NCBI GenBank assembly: GCA_009192285.1
Contig: CM018603.1
Span: forward strand, 5,949,613 to 6,013,612
Origin: Morchella semilibera
Lineage: Eukaryota; Ascomycota; Pezizomycetes; Pezizales; Morchellaceae
Reading direction: 5' to 3'
DNA: 64,000 nucleotides
The position numbers were made by a program, and so were the translations under genes. Of the stretch, positions 1 through 11,330 are shown piece after piece. A model generated the notes under the pieces. That model was not told the origin of the DNA. It searched no databases and saw nothing but the letters and a program-made list of their open reading frames with translations. Each line of letters opens with the position of its first letter. Within the stretch, counting starts at the first letter, position 1.

Positions 1-202
1 AGACCAGATGCAAAATCCCCTCCGAGACCAAGAACCAATCGTATCGCTACTGTTTTCGGGAAAATCTTGTCGTCAAGAGAAATGACGAACCGAATGCACC
101 GTAGATCTCTTATGGATCTAAATCCAGAGAGCCGGGGCACAGGAGAAGGGAAGGTTTGAAAGACAACCGACGGGTGATTGAGTTAACAAGAAAAAAACTT
201 AC

Positions 203-2307
203 CTTTGGCGCGGTTTTCAAAGCGTCCTCCTTATTTCCCTCCACGAACGCTTGGACGGCTTTTCGCTCATTATCACCCGCTTGGACACCAAAAAACTCCT
301 TGGCCAGCTCCCCTAGTGAGTATACTTTTAATCAATGTTGCATCGAAGTAAGTTGAGCGGTTGGGCTTCAGCACGATAGAGTCCACCTCCTGCGTAATTG
401 TGCATTCCTAGTTAGCTTTGAACTCCCTTTCCGAAAGGAAGTCGTCGACAAGGAGTATTAAAGGTGTCGAGAATTTTTAAGAAAAAGCAAAGAGAGGGAA
501 AAAAATGAAAAGAAAAAGCAAAAAACGCAGTTCCCCGGATCGTACCTGGAATAAAAATTTCGAAAAAAAAAAAAAAAAAAAAAAAAAACGCGACGTGGAC
601 AATCAAACCACATGGTCGTCAAAGGAAACACGGCCAGGCAAGCGTATCCAAAGAGCCATGGCACACGAACATGCGAGGATAGAAAAAACAAAGAAAGACA
701 TGTTACTTGCTTCAGACCAGTCTACGTCAATCCTGGTCGAGGAAAGAATCGGTGAGATCAAGGACCGTGGACAATTGACTTGGGCGCAAGCGCTGAAGCA
801 TGAGGAAAAGAAAAGAAAAGAAAAAAACGAAAAAATCGCTCAATAGAGTTTGACAACAAGCGATCGACACATACCTACGAATGAGTTTCCAGGCTGTATT
901 GGCAAGAAATAGCATGCGTAGGGACCCTTTTTGCCCGTCCGCAACCTGCATTAGGACAATATTAGAAATAATTCATCCTCATCTCCATATTTCCAACCAG
1001 CCAGTGGTCTCCTCTGGATCATCAATAGCCATAATTAAGTGGATTGAGCCACGTCGTATTCGGGTGTATTGGGGACAACAAATAACGATTGAACGGTATC
1101 ATTACCATGCAGCAGAGAAATAGGTCTTTCAATAATCGGACGGTTAGTAAATGTGTTTCTGGCAACTCAAATTTGCCAATGGTAACATATCACAGGGCAT
1201 TAATAAACAGAGTAAGGTAAGCCCCACCTTGTAAGGTGTTCGATCATTGCTGAAGCGGATATCTATATATCCGGAGAATCTATTTCGTTGCATAACTTTC
1301 ATCAGCTCAACATAAACAATGGGTCCGAAGGGTGTTAATATCCAGTCCTCGTATCGACAGGACTATTTGGCCCAACATTAACACAACTACATCATGTGAG
1401 ATACAGCGCATGCAGATACGCAATTGGGAAGTAGATGCAATCTTCTAACCAAGGGAAACCCATCCAGCGACCCGGGGATAGTTGGTCGATCAACCGGATA
1501 AGAAAAGCAAGTATTCGAGGCTGAAAAGAAGCAAAATCATAGCTTCAGGTAATATTCGGGACAGGGCCTACCAAATCTTTGATTGGTAATTCCGGGATTG
1601 TGCCATCCACTTCTGTAATGATTGATTTGCTCAATGTTTCAACGAACGATTCGGAATCGGATTTGGCGCTCTTAAACAGGCCGCCATTTTCTGCAACGGG
1701 AACGCTTAATCTTCTTACTTTTGGATATGTATGAGGCGTAAATGGATCTGGGATCTAACTGGATACGCTCCAAGAAGAAATTGATATATATATAAAAGCA
1801 ATTATCGTTCCGCGGAGCGCGGGCAGAGCGTAGAGCCATACCATTAAACCAACGATCATTATTCTTTGCTAGATCTGCAGTTATTGGTATAAGATCAGTA
1901 ATTGATACATCTTACTACCCACTTACGCCTAATGTCGGCATTATAAATCTAATGATAAGCAGGCTATCTAAGCTCTTCTTAAAACCTAGATCAAAGAACT
2001 GGCTGAAACAAACCTTTCAAAAAGTTCAAAGTATTGGGGTGGATCTTATGTGCATGGTAGTCGATGCCCCCAGGACTAGCTTGTCTGATAGGTATAAATA
2101 CCTCTTCTGGCCTTTTCAACCGCTTAGCGGGGCCGGGTGCGGAAACCGTATCAATTGGGCTTCTTTCTGTCTTTGTTGGCTTAGGCGATGAGCTCTCGAA
2201 ATAAGAGCTCCTCTTTGTGGCCTTGCGAACTGACCGGCGCCGCGAGGAATTAGCTTCTCGTCTGAAAAAACAGATTTTGTGTCAGATTTTGTTTTGCGTG
2301 GTGGCAT
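203..2307 (-). pseudogene. DUF2461-family gene, apparently frame-broken, 3' end outside window
   Basis: Seven exons can be read on the minus strand, about 2307-2014, 1874-1842, 1690-1572, 1279-1228, 1125-1106, 945-875 and 389-203. They encode, in order, a basic N-terminus, IHPNTLNFLKDLAKNNDRWF, DGTIPELPIKDL, ILRIYR then DIRFSNDRTPYK, TYFSAAW, RTGKKGPYACYF with IQPGNSFVG, GGGLYRAEAQPLNLLRCNID, and an ELAKEFFG...EDALKTAPK block. This is the order of the DUF2461 (TIGR02453) family, whose biochemical role is unknown. Two breaks interrupt it: between ILRIYR and DIRFSND near 1260, and after NID near 330, where a stop precedes the continuation in another frame. The start is ambiguous: ATG at 2307 needs one more T in a T6 run, whereas ATG at 2410 with a 17-nt first exon and the acceptor at 2265-2275 keeps frame. 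Splice sites are otherwise good, so decay is recent, or the breaks are sequence errors. Family call firm; pseudogene call moderate. Confidence 0.62.
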
Positions 2308-2521
2308 TTTCGATGTTGTGACTTGAGGTTATTATATGTGTGTTTGGGAGTTGGTTTGTGGTTGTGACCTGAGGATCTGGTAGTCGAGGTTACCCCTGAA
2401 GTGATGTCATTATAACTAACCCGTCCTTATAATCTTATCTTATCAGATGCTACAAAATTCAAATCAAAACTCATTCCAAGACGCTCGTCCCCACTTTCCT
2501 TTTTCAATATACTCGAAAAAA
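2308..2521. promoter_or_regulatory. Divergent intergenic promoter region
   Basis: About 210 bp separate the likely start of the minus-strand DUF2461 gene from the ATG of TYW3 on the plus strand. Both 5' ends must lie here, so the stretch presumably holds both promoters. The sequence shows AT-rich blocks but no motif that I can assign with confidence. If the alternative DUF2461 start at 2410 is used, the spacer is only about 110 bp. Confidence 0.35.
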
Positions 2522-3583
2522 ATGTCATCACCAGAGGCCCGTTTCGCGGTCAACAAAACTCGAATACTAGCTGAAATTGCCTCTACAGCTCCTGACGCAT
2601 CCCCTAAAGGGTCAATCGATGTTCAAATTCTCCCATTAATTAATCAATTAAACCAACATGAACGGGTATTCACAACAAGTAGCTGTAGTGGCAGAATCAG
2701 CGTCTTTTCTGAAGGAGTGAAGAAGGTCATAGAGCCAATTGGCTCTGAAGAAGCACAAGGGGAAGGTCGAGGAAACAGGACCGGCCAAGCTGGAATGGGA
2801 GGAAAGGGAGAGGGCGGGAAATGGCTATTCGTGTCTCATGATCCCATGAGCGACGTGGAGAGGAGGAGTAATCAAGAGATTGCAGAAATACTTTTTAGAG
2901 GTGAAAAGAATGAAGCAGTTACAGAAATTGCTAGCGATGAGGGAGGGCCAAGCGAGCTTGTAGAGCTGCGGATGGGTGAAATAGCAGATTTCGACATCTC
3001 ATCTACTACCCGTTTCGTGCATCTGAAGTTCGAGCCAATGGTATGTGGAGGGTATTTTGCTCCATATTTTACCAGGACAACACACTAATCAAGCCTTTCA
3101 AAGATCCTGCATATTCAGACTGCCGACCTTAAAACAGCCAATGAAATTCTTACGGTGGCCCTGTCAGTAGGCTTTCGTGAGTCAGGAATCATGAATCCTG
3201 GCCTCAAGACATCCTCATTCCCAATGGTTGCGATACGTTGCAATGGCCTTATTATGGATTCGATCATCGGCATAATTGAAGGTTCTAATGGACAGATAAG
3301 AAAACTAGTTGACGACATATACTTGAAGACTTTGATCAAGGTTTGCAACCTCAGATTCAAGGAGAATCAGAGAAGAATCGATACATTCACTACAAAAATA
3401 GGAGAAGCGTTATTTGGCAGCGGTACAGGCAAGAACGAAGGCTATGAGGATAAAGGGATAAGGAAAGCGAGGAAGCGAGAAGAGGGGCTAAGAAAACAGA
3501 AAGAGTTGAGAGACAGAGAGCAATGCCGGGATGGTGATGGTGCTTTAGGTGAAGTAGTAGGGATGGCTGGCAATTTTGATTGA
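2522..3583 (+). CDS. TYW3: tRNA wybutosine-synthesizing protein 3 (TYW3)
   Basis: Two exons, 2522-3040 and 3104-3583, joined by a 63-nt GT-AG intron, give a protein of about 332 aa. The N-terminal half has the TYW3 landmarks FTTSSCSGRISVF and WLFVSHDP; after the splice the reading continues FEPMILHIQTADLKTANEI and LSVGFRESGI, all typical of the family. TYW3 is the SAM-dependent N4-methyltransferase step in building wybutosine at position 37 of tRNA-Phe in the cytosol. The ATG at 2522 was chosen because it begins the conserved N-terminus (MSSPEARFAVNKTRIL); the frame is open 75 nt further upstream without homology. The C-terminal 50 residues are a basic, low-complexity RK/RE-rich tail. Family call is firm. 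Confidence 0.93.
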
Positions 3584-3843
3584 GCATACATTTGCCTTGA
3601 AAATACTGCAGGTCTCCGATATAGGAATTTTCTACAATCTTGGACAAGGTTGTCTAAGGAGGTTCTCGTGGATGCTATTGAAGGAGGGTCACTTCATCTA
3701 GACTAGGGCTGGGGGCGATGTATCGGCGTATTACAGAATAAAGTGGAATTTTGGGGGTCAAAGAACGGGCACCCCCTTGCTGTTTATTACCCGCTCAAAA
3801 AACTTATAACAATATAGTATTATTACCTAGATCTACCCACTTA

Positions 3844-3906
3844 TTAATTAAGTCCTGAGAATTCTTGGTAGCAACGGGCTCACAAAATTTCTCAGGACTT
3901 AATTAA
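3844..3906. repeat. Short hairpin repeat H1 (loop GGTAGCAACG)
   Basis: The left arm TTAATTAAGTCCTGAGAA is repeated in inverted orientation at the right end, with a loop of about 25 nt containing GGTAGCAACG. The loop core recurs in other hairpins of this window although the stems differ. Confidence 0.7.
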
Positions 3907-4087
3907 CACGCGAGTAGCTTACCATCCATCGACAAACCTGTATCAAGATTATTTGGAAGTACATGACTCAGGCAACCCTTGCCTGGCTACACTGGTAACA
4001 CGTTACCACTTCTCTTTTTGTCTCATCCACGTCATCTGTACGCCGTTATCACGAACATGGAAGAAAGTCTTATTTACAAGAACTGTA

Positions 4088-4175
4088 CTATGGTGTCAAG
4101 GGTAAGTGAGTAGAACGTAGCAACGCAAACCGCACCGCCGCGTTCTACTCACTTGCCCTTCACACCGGAGTAGAT
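4088..4175. repeat. Short hairpin repeat H2
   Basis: Inverted arms GGGTAAGTGAGTAGAACG and CGTTCTACTCACTTGCCC enclose a loop beginning GTAGCAACGCAAACC. Flanking GGTGTCA and TTCACACC extend the pairing imperfectly. The GTAAGTGAG arm resembles the hairpin at 10433-10491, and the loop core resembles H1. Confidence 0.72.
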
Positions 4176-4810
4176 GTATCCCGATCCAATTGTTGTCTAC
4201 ATCTCTTCGAAGTGGTTGATAAGACCACAGTTTTGCATGTCTCGGGAGCTTCTGACAACCAGTGATGCCCGTAGATCTCAATTAGGGATAGCTGGACAAA
4301 GACATCTGCGGGCAGTGGATGTATCCCTTGGAACGGCCCTCCCTCTTTGAACTAACAGTTGTCCTACTTTTGTAGATAACATTAATTTATAATTGGCTCT
4401 ATGGCCTTGACAAAGTGAATGCACGGACCAAGCCGCGAATTTGAGGATTTCATCCGTCCAAGGGATAAGGGCGGGTAGGAAGAAATCTGAGACTGCGCAT
4501 ATTACCTACCGTCGCTTCACCCATATCGATGGGCCCCCATCGAGGCAAAGATGTGTACGCAGATATGGGACGATAACTGCGATCATGAGGCTGGCGTGGT
4601 ACATACACCCCGTAAGTATGATCTCACACCAGAGCATTCGATTGTTTTCCCATTACTCATGATAACCGGCTATTAGCTATTGGTCAGAAAATCGTAGAGA
4701 CCAGAGGAAAGGCAACAGCTATGTGTGTAGGTCACGCGCCACTAGACCTGATCATGACCATGCAATAGCTTCTGTCAAGGGAACTGGCTTGCTGCACTTG
4801 TCTTGAAAAT

Positions 4811-4923
4811 GGAGACTTTGCGCAAATGGAGCCAGCTCCATTTTCCGGTAACCTGATTGATGCCGATCCCATAGCCTGCCAATCAGATAACTGAAATATA
4901 GAGCTGGATTTGCGCAAAGTCTC
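4811..4923. repeat. Inverted repeat with 60-bp spacer
   Basis: GAGACTTTGCGCAAAT at the left is matched by ATTTGCGCAAAGTCTC at the right, and GAGCTC-like sequence extends the match inward. No coding content. It does not share the GTAGCAAC loop of the other hairpins. Confidence 0.55.
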
Positions 4924-7900
4924 TATTATAACCAATATGTAAAGACTTTGCCTAGTGATGTAGGAAGCATACATATATGTCATTTCAGTGATTCCGCGGA
5001 TCCTTTAGTATAGAAGATACCTGACGCAGCAACAAACATCGCAAGAGGGGCGACTTTCTTGGTTGGTGATATTCGACCCTTTCACGGGTATTTACACCCA
5101 TGATTATAGCTCTGTGAAGTATTATCCAGGGATAATGTCGGACCGAGCGAGCATCATATATGAGTTTCTATTAGGTACTCGTGTCCATCAGAGTTTGTGA
5201 ATTCCTTTGGTAGTTACATTTACATGGAGTGCATGTAATGGTGAAGAGGGCTAGAGCTGCATAGCACCAGTTGTGTGTATGTACATGTACATGTACTTAT
5301 AAATAATGTGTACATGTACGTAGGGGCAACTCTATCCCCAGAAAGTGCCAAGAATGCCGTCTTTTGGAGACGGGCTTTCGTCCAGTTCCACCTAGCTGAA
5401 GCACATGTACTTCTTGTGACAATAAGGTACATACATGTACATACCCAAACCAATCGCTCGCGTTTGCCTCAACCCGAGCCCTTAAACATCGATCTGTTGC
5501 ACCCTTGCATTAAATTAGTCGTGGGGGCTTGGACAGGTAAAATGATTTCAGGCTCTCGGGAAAGGGTCCAAATTTTTGTTGGCACCTACCTACGCGACAT
5601 GAAGATTTTATTGATAATCGATACAGGTATCATACATGGGCTGTACATCATGTAGATAACACCCACCCTTGTCAGCTTACTGTTCCCCTCAAATCGTAAT
5701 TCTGAGAAAGATGGGGCCGATATGCCGGCTACTCGACGGGTCGGCCCGCGAGTAAAATGCCACCTCCTTCCCACCAATGCAGTGGATAGCCCCTGCGGAT
5801 CACATTGCCGGGATCCAGGGTCCTGGCTTCCTTTTAGGGATGCATGAGACAATAATACCCACTCATGTTACACGGCCTTAAACTTCACTGGGTCTCCTAC
5901 TCTATGTATGTATGTAAGGCTCCCTTACCTACAGCCTTATATAGATATAAATAATGTATGTATGTCGTTCGGGCACCCCGCAACATTACCAAGATACATG
6001 TTCGAATATTAACCAGATTATGCGCTGTAGCCGCAGAGGTCATTCATGATCATCGCTTGGCAGTTCGATCAATACCCGGGTTTGAGTAGATGATCATCAG
6101 TTCTGAATCACAATGCTCTAAGAGGCCTTTATGAGACTCATCAGTTGGCTTTTTTTTTTTTTTCTTTCTTTTTGTTTTTACGGGAAGGGCTAAAACGACA
6201 CGTTTTAGAAAGGGGGGTTAACGTTGGTTTGTCAACATTAATCATATTAAATCACTCGTCCTTTCAACTAGCGAGACACACTAGAATCAATATCCACCAA
6301 GCCCACCTTGGGTGCGCACATATCGTCTTCGCTAGAATAAAAAAACATATTCCAAATTGGCAAGTTAAATGTAATTACGATCATCCTAAGACCCTGGGAA
6401 TCCCAAACGGATCGAAGTAAATCGCCGAGTGATGGGTGATGATTTGTAAGCAAAAGGTTGGGGGCAAGCGAAGAACCATAGGTTTAGTCGAACAGCTGCA
6501 GGCCATAATATTGTGGTGCTAGTCTCATACATCCACGCTTTCTATTAGGCTACCCCTCAAATGTACTTATAGAACTACAGCGCAAAAAAAGGCCTCAATT
6601 ACTCAGGATATTTTCCTAGGTACGAAGGCCGCGGAAACCAAGATACGAGGAGGTCCTGAATGCATAAAGAATACCAGATTAGCCAAATTTCTTTCACAAA
6701 CCAGCTGGCGTTGTCACAGATTACTTGGCAATGATTATTGCAGAATTTAATATTGATCATTGGCACCTTGTTCACAGCTAGTCACTCGATGGAAATTTTT
6801 AAGATTTTTTTAAGTTTGCTAATACAGATCACTTTATTAGTGAATTCTAGTAATTGTGATAAGATTTGTTTAGATCCGGTTAGACAAATTACTATATGTT
6901 AATAGCACGTACATCATGTATTCAAGTGCCCCCACCACGGGGGCAAGGGAATTATGTCCCATACAGTCTCTACAGTACATATATACATGTAATACTTAAG
7001 GCCAATGTAGCGTTATGTGTAATGAGCCACTGGCTTTTAGCCATTAGGCCACATAACCATGCTATCAGGTTTGTTATTTGGGTTTTTGATGTTTGCATAA
7101 TCAAACCGACTAAAGCTGAACGCTCACAGATCATTCTACACCTAAAAGATGTGTTTTATAGGGGGTGGCTAAGCGGTTACGGGTACATCATGGTTATACT
7201 ATCCCAAGAAACTACATGTACATGTACTCATCAGTTTGCGACTACAACGCAGGTGGTCTCGATAAGTCATATACATGTACCCGATGCAAGGTACATACAA
7301 AAGCTCCCACGCGTAATCTGTCCTAATATTTCCGGTATAGCCAATCCGACCATGTGTACACTTGAATTGAATGTATAAATTTTAACGTTCCATATTTATA
7401 TACGGTACCAGAAATTGGACGAAAAATCGATTGATTGTGGTATTTATATAGTACATTATTGGTGTATTGATTCCGGTCAGAATACCGCTTAAAATACTAA
7501 GTATTTCTATAACGGGATTTCTTAAATTTCCAAGATACATTTCTCCAGGGCGTCTTGTATTCTATATAGAGAGAGGGTTAATTTCCGGTTAGCTATATAT
7601 AGGTCTGGAGCATTGTATATCCATAAATTTTCTCACGTCACATCAGATTATGATCATGAGGTTGAGCCATATAAGTTAGTACACTTACAACTAGTATAAT
7701 TTACAGAAAGCAACTAGCTGATCGAGCTTGGAAACTGGTTTCTAGCTAGTATATTAGTATTGTTTGGACGTCGCTCACCAACAATCAAGGGTACACAACA
7801 GCAATTATTCTACCGAGTGCTACTAAGATAAGACATAGCTATATAGAGTTCGAGGGTTACGAGCAATTAATAGTTATCTGATATACCATGGCAGTTGCTG

Positions 7901-9875
7901 CGCTCCATCACAACTAGTATTTATAAGGCTATGGTTATTCGGTGTTAACTTATACAACCCCACACAGCCCCCATACCCCCTCCCCTCCCCGCCAGTTCAG
8001 GCCGGCTAACGTCCATATCCATATATAGGCCATGGTATTTGGTCAGTGTGTTTGGAAAATAACTGAAAATTAGTTGGAGGATCTAGAGAATTAGTCAAGA
8101 CTAATATATATAGTCTCAAGAAGTTAATTAAGGCCACTCGAGGTGAAATGGAGGGACTAGCTATTTGAGGGCCTCTGTCGCTCCTGGTATAATGCTATAA
8201 TATATCGCCTTTTTATTAAGATAAATAGTCTTAATCTCAAATTATAGGATAGGTTTGAGCTCAGGCTCTTAGGAATAATTATAGCGGATATATATATATA
8301 CCCACATTACTCTGATATATAAAACCGCAATTCCTCTAGCAAGATGGTAGTCGTAAGTCCGTTGCCTCAATTGGGCTGGTATTCCCGGCCCCGTCCCAAA
8401 CCACGTTACTGTCGTAACATGTTACTTCTAGTCTAAATACATGGGCGAACTAAGTATATGTAGTTTGTATCAGGCCCATCACATGCGCGGCCGGAAGATA
8501 ACCACCTGCGGTACACGTGCATGCCTAGTTGGGGTGTCAGCATCAAGATTTTAAAGGCTCCATAGAGCTAGAAAAAGTCTTTTTAGGCTGATGCGAACTT
8601 CTAACTTACACTACTAACTGGAGGAGTAAATATTACATCACAATATATCACTCGAATTTCTCGTTTGTGTCGTCAGATTAGTATACAGCCTGTAGGTACT
8701 TGTAGATACCACCGTATAAAGGGTAGTGAAAAGAATTAAGGCCATAGATTATGATCGACCTAACCTGCTAAAAGATCGAAGAGATCGCGAGTAATAATTA
8801 ACAAGCCAGGAGATCCAGGAATTTATCAGGTACCTGTAACCTGAACCCGGATACTAATATTGAACATTTGTTTATATTTAATGGTCCGGGTTAACCTAAA
8901 CAGTATAACAGGGGTTCATGAAGTGTGCTTAATATATGTACATAACTCTGACTGATTGCTACATGTACTATCAATCAATGGAGGAGAGCCTCCTGTCGGG
9001 TACTTAGCTTATACGCAGCGTCCCAATTGCGTGGCCTCATATCCTCGGCTTCTCGCTGCTCTATTACTAGATGTAATACAATGTACCACTGTACCCTCTC
9101 CCATTCATCTTACAACATACATGTACTCGACCCATAGAGTTCAGTTATGGGAGATGCTCAGTAGGCACTGTACTGATCGAAATACATGTACTAGTTATAG
9201 GATTGTAGGCGGAGCTTGTTGGGAAATAATAGTTTCTTCATTGTTAAATCTCAAGAACTTAAGGATCATATATTGAGAAATTTCTGGGTATGTACGCGTA
9301 GGAAAGACTTCTTCTGTGTGGATAAGTACATGTATGTATATACTAATATGTGGAAGTACTCGGGTGTGTACTAAAGTGATCAGACTCGACGACAATTGGT
9401 TGGGGATGTGTGGGTACGACAGGCTGGGTTCAATAAGACCTGCCAAAAACTCCGATCTTGAATGGGAGAGGAAAGTCATCGGAACTCTTCCAAGATCTTC
9501 ATCAAAGAATCCAAAAAAGAATCCAAAAATATATATAAAGTACCAGGTTTTGGGTTTCTTGGGGCACACGGTTGGCACTCTAGGCCAACCAGAAGGTTCT
9601 AACGACAATTCTACCAACCAGGAGTACATGTAGTTCACTCCCCCACACCCAAGTACATGTAGTGACGATCTCGGGACGTCTGGTATCATTGCCCTGTTGT
9701 TAACGCGTCACCATATGCCAAATGCCGTTTGCTAAAGGAATTATTAATCTCAATGTTACACTTAAGTTACATGTAGGCATAACGTGTCCCTACTGTTTAA
9801 TTAGCCCAGGTCTGAATCCTTGAACGAAAGTTGGCCGCCGGCGCGGCGCTACGTACATGTATATATACTTGTACT

Positions 9876-9963
9876 ATGTACTACGGTAGGGGCAAGTCTG
9901 TAGACACCTACTGCTGTTGCAACCACAACCACTGTCTACAGACTTACCCCTACCCCGTAGTAC
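9876..9963. repeat. Hairpin repeat H3 (arm TAGGGGCAAGTCTGTAGAC)
   Basis: Arms of about 29 nt (GTACTACGG, TAGGGGCAAGTCTGTAGAC) pair with GTCTACAGACTTACCCCTA and CCCGTAGTAC. The loop contains CTGTTGCAACCACAACC. The arms match those of the hairpin at 17783-17883, so these are copies of one family. Confidence 0.75.
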
Positions 9964-10338
9964 TATTACAAAAGCTCTTAGGTTGATATTTCAGGGCCCG
10001 AATCTAGTAAGGTTAGCTGAGTTGATAGTATAGAACGCATGTGAGTGATATAAACTCCTACTTAATTATAGTATCGGTGTAGTCTTAGAACGCCAAATTT
10101 GGTTGCCAAGAAAGCCAACGGTGTTTGACTCACATTGGACTAGTCTCTTTTGTAAACAATAGTAGTTAGAGAAACTTGTTCTAACTAAAGTTCGTCTAAT
10201 CAGCACATTCGAGCATTCAATTAATCGCTGTTTATACATGTAGCATTTGCGTAAGATACATCATACATGTACTTGGGGTGTTTACCTTTAGTCGTACTGT
10301 ATCACATAGCGTCTGTACTCGCTATCCTCCATAAGAAC

Positions 10339-10433
10339 CTGAAAATGCAAGTGAATAAGGCGGGGATAATTTCTATGGGAGAACGGCGCCACTACATACA
10401 AATGATCCTTGTATCTGTCACTTGCATTTTCTG
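10339..10433. repeat. GGCGCC-centred hairpin, copy 1
   Basis: Arms GAAAATGCAAGTGA and TCACTTGCATTTTC flank an internal palindrome with GGGATAAT, GGCGCCACT, CATACAAATGATCC. The same internal core recurs at 14096-14218 and 45469-45572. A second hairpin follows immediately at 10433. Confidence 0.65.
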
Positions 10434-10491
10434 GGTAAGTGAGAAGACATCCTTCACGTAGTCCTGGCAGAGTGGTGTCTTCTCACTTACC
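10433..10491. repeat. Hairpin repeat (arm GTAAGTGAGAAGACA)
   Basis: GTAAGTGAGAAGACA is followed after about 28 nt by TGTCTTCTCACTTAC. It abuts the GGCGCC-centred hairpin on its left and is followed by CCCTGCACCCGAAGTACATG, which resembles the outer arms of H3, H4 and the 45.6-kb element. Confidence 0.65.
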
Positions 10492-11330
10492 CCTGCACCC
10501 GAAGTACATGTACCTAGGACTTGTGGCAATCTGTGGCTCATCATACAGAAGTCAGACTCTAGCTAAGGGCGGCTGTCGGCGGTGCAGGAGAGACCCACTT
10601 GTCACGCAAAATTGTATATTACAGGTTAGACTGATATTTGGACTCTGTTCGGGGGGTCTCTAACGATAGACAATAGAAACCCCAGTTCTACCCGTTGCAA
10701 CCTGGGGGGTGGGTCTACTAGAATAGTGACTAAATAGGGCAGAGAGACCCCCTTTACATACGGGAAACCACCTTTGTCTTTAGTAACTTCTACCCTATTA
10801 GATAGAAAAAAAAAATAGGAATAGAACAGCTTCCATAGCCTACCTCTCCCCATCCACAATCAAACGCAGGCTATGTCGGAGGTGCGGATCAGACTGTCCA
10901 TCCCATACTGCAGTGCTACATCATATGGGTTTACCCCGCATCATATTTTCTCGGAACCAAATTCCACGCAATGCCCATGCAGCTGCATGCAGTTGCCAAG
11001 GTTTTACACAAAAAACAAGCATTGAGACCCCTGGCTCAGCCTACTTAAGCAAGAAACGTAGATCAGGCCATGCCTGCATCCGTCGGGTGGAAATGTGTAA
11101 ACATCACGTCATTTATTTCCCAGAAAGAAATGGCCTCATCATACAGGCGTTGCATACATGTGCTAGTATTCGGTTTCCAGTGCCGGAATACTTCAAGTAA
11201 GTATAAATACTGTTAAGGTAGCCATTATTTTTTTCTAGCATAAGCAATTACTTTCCATCTTAGTTTACTGAGTCCTCATATAAAACTGGAACGGTCCGGT
11301 TGTATCCTCGAACTATAATAAATTGTCGCA

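Larger units (their letters stand above)
3584..11330. other. Gene-poor spacer of 7.7 kb
   Basis: I find no gene I can support here. Open frames are short, usually lack an ATG, are often made of TACATGTA-type repeats read as YMYM/CTCT strings, and do not extend across plausible introns. The DNA is AT-rich with dispersed TACATGTA palindromes and several hairpin repeats listed separately. A diverged gene could still be missed by eye. Confidence 0.55.

Noticed and set aside
505-846. Lys-rich ORF on + across a long A run
   Set aside because: The poly-Lys tract comes from a homopolymer A run; the frame overlaps, on the opposite strand, the DUF2461 gene's long intron and shows no family resemblance.
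9195-9689. 164-aa ORF on - and overlapping ORF on +
   Set aside because: Both cover TACATGTA-rich spacer, have alternative start codons and no recognisable motif.
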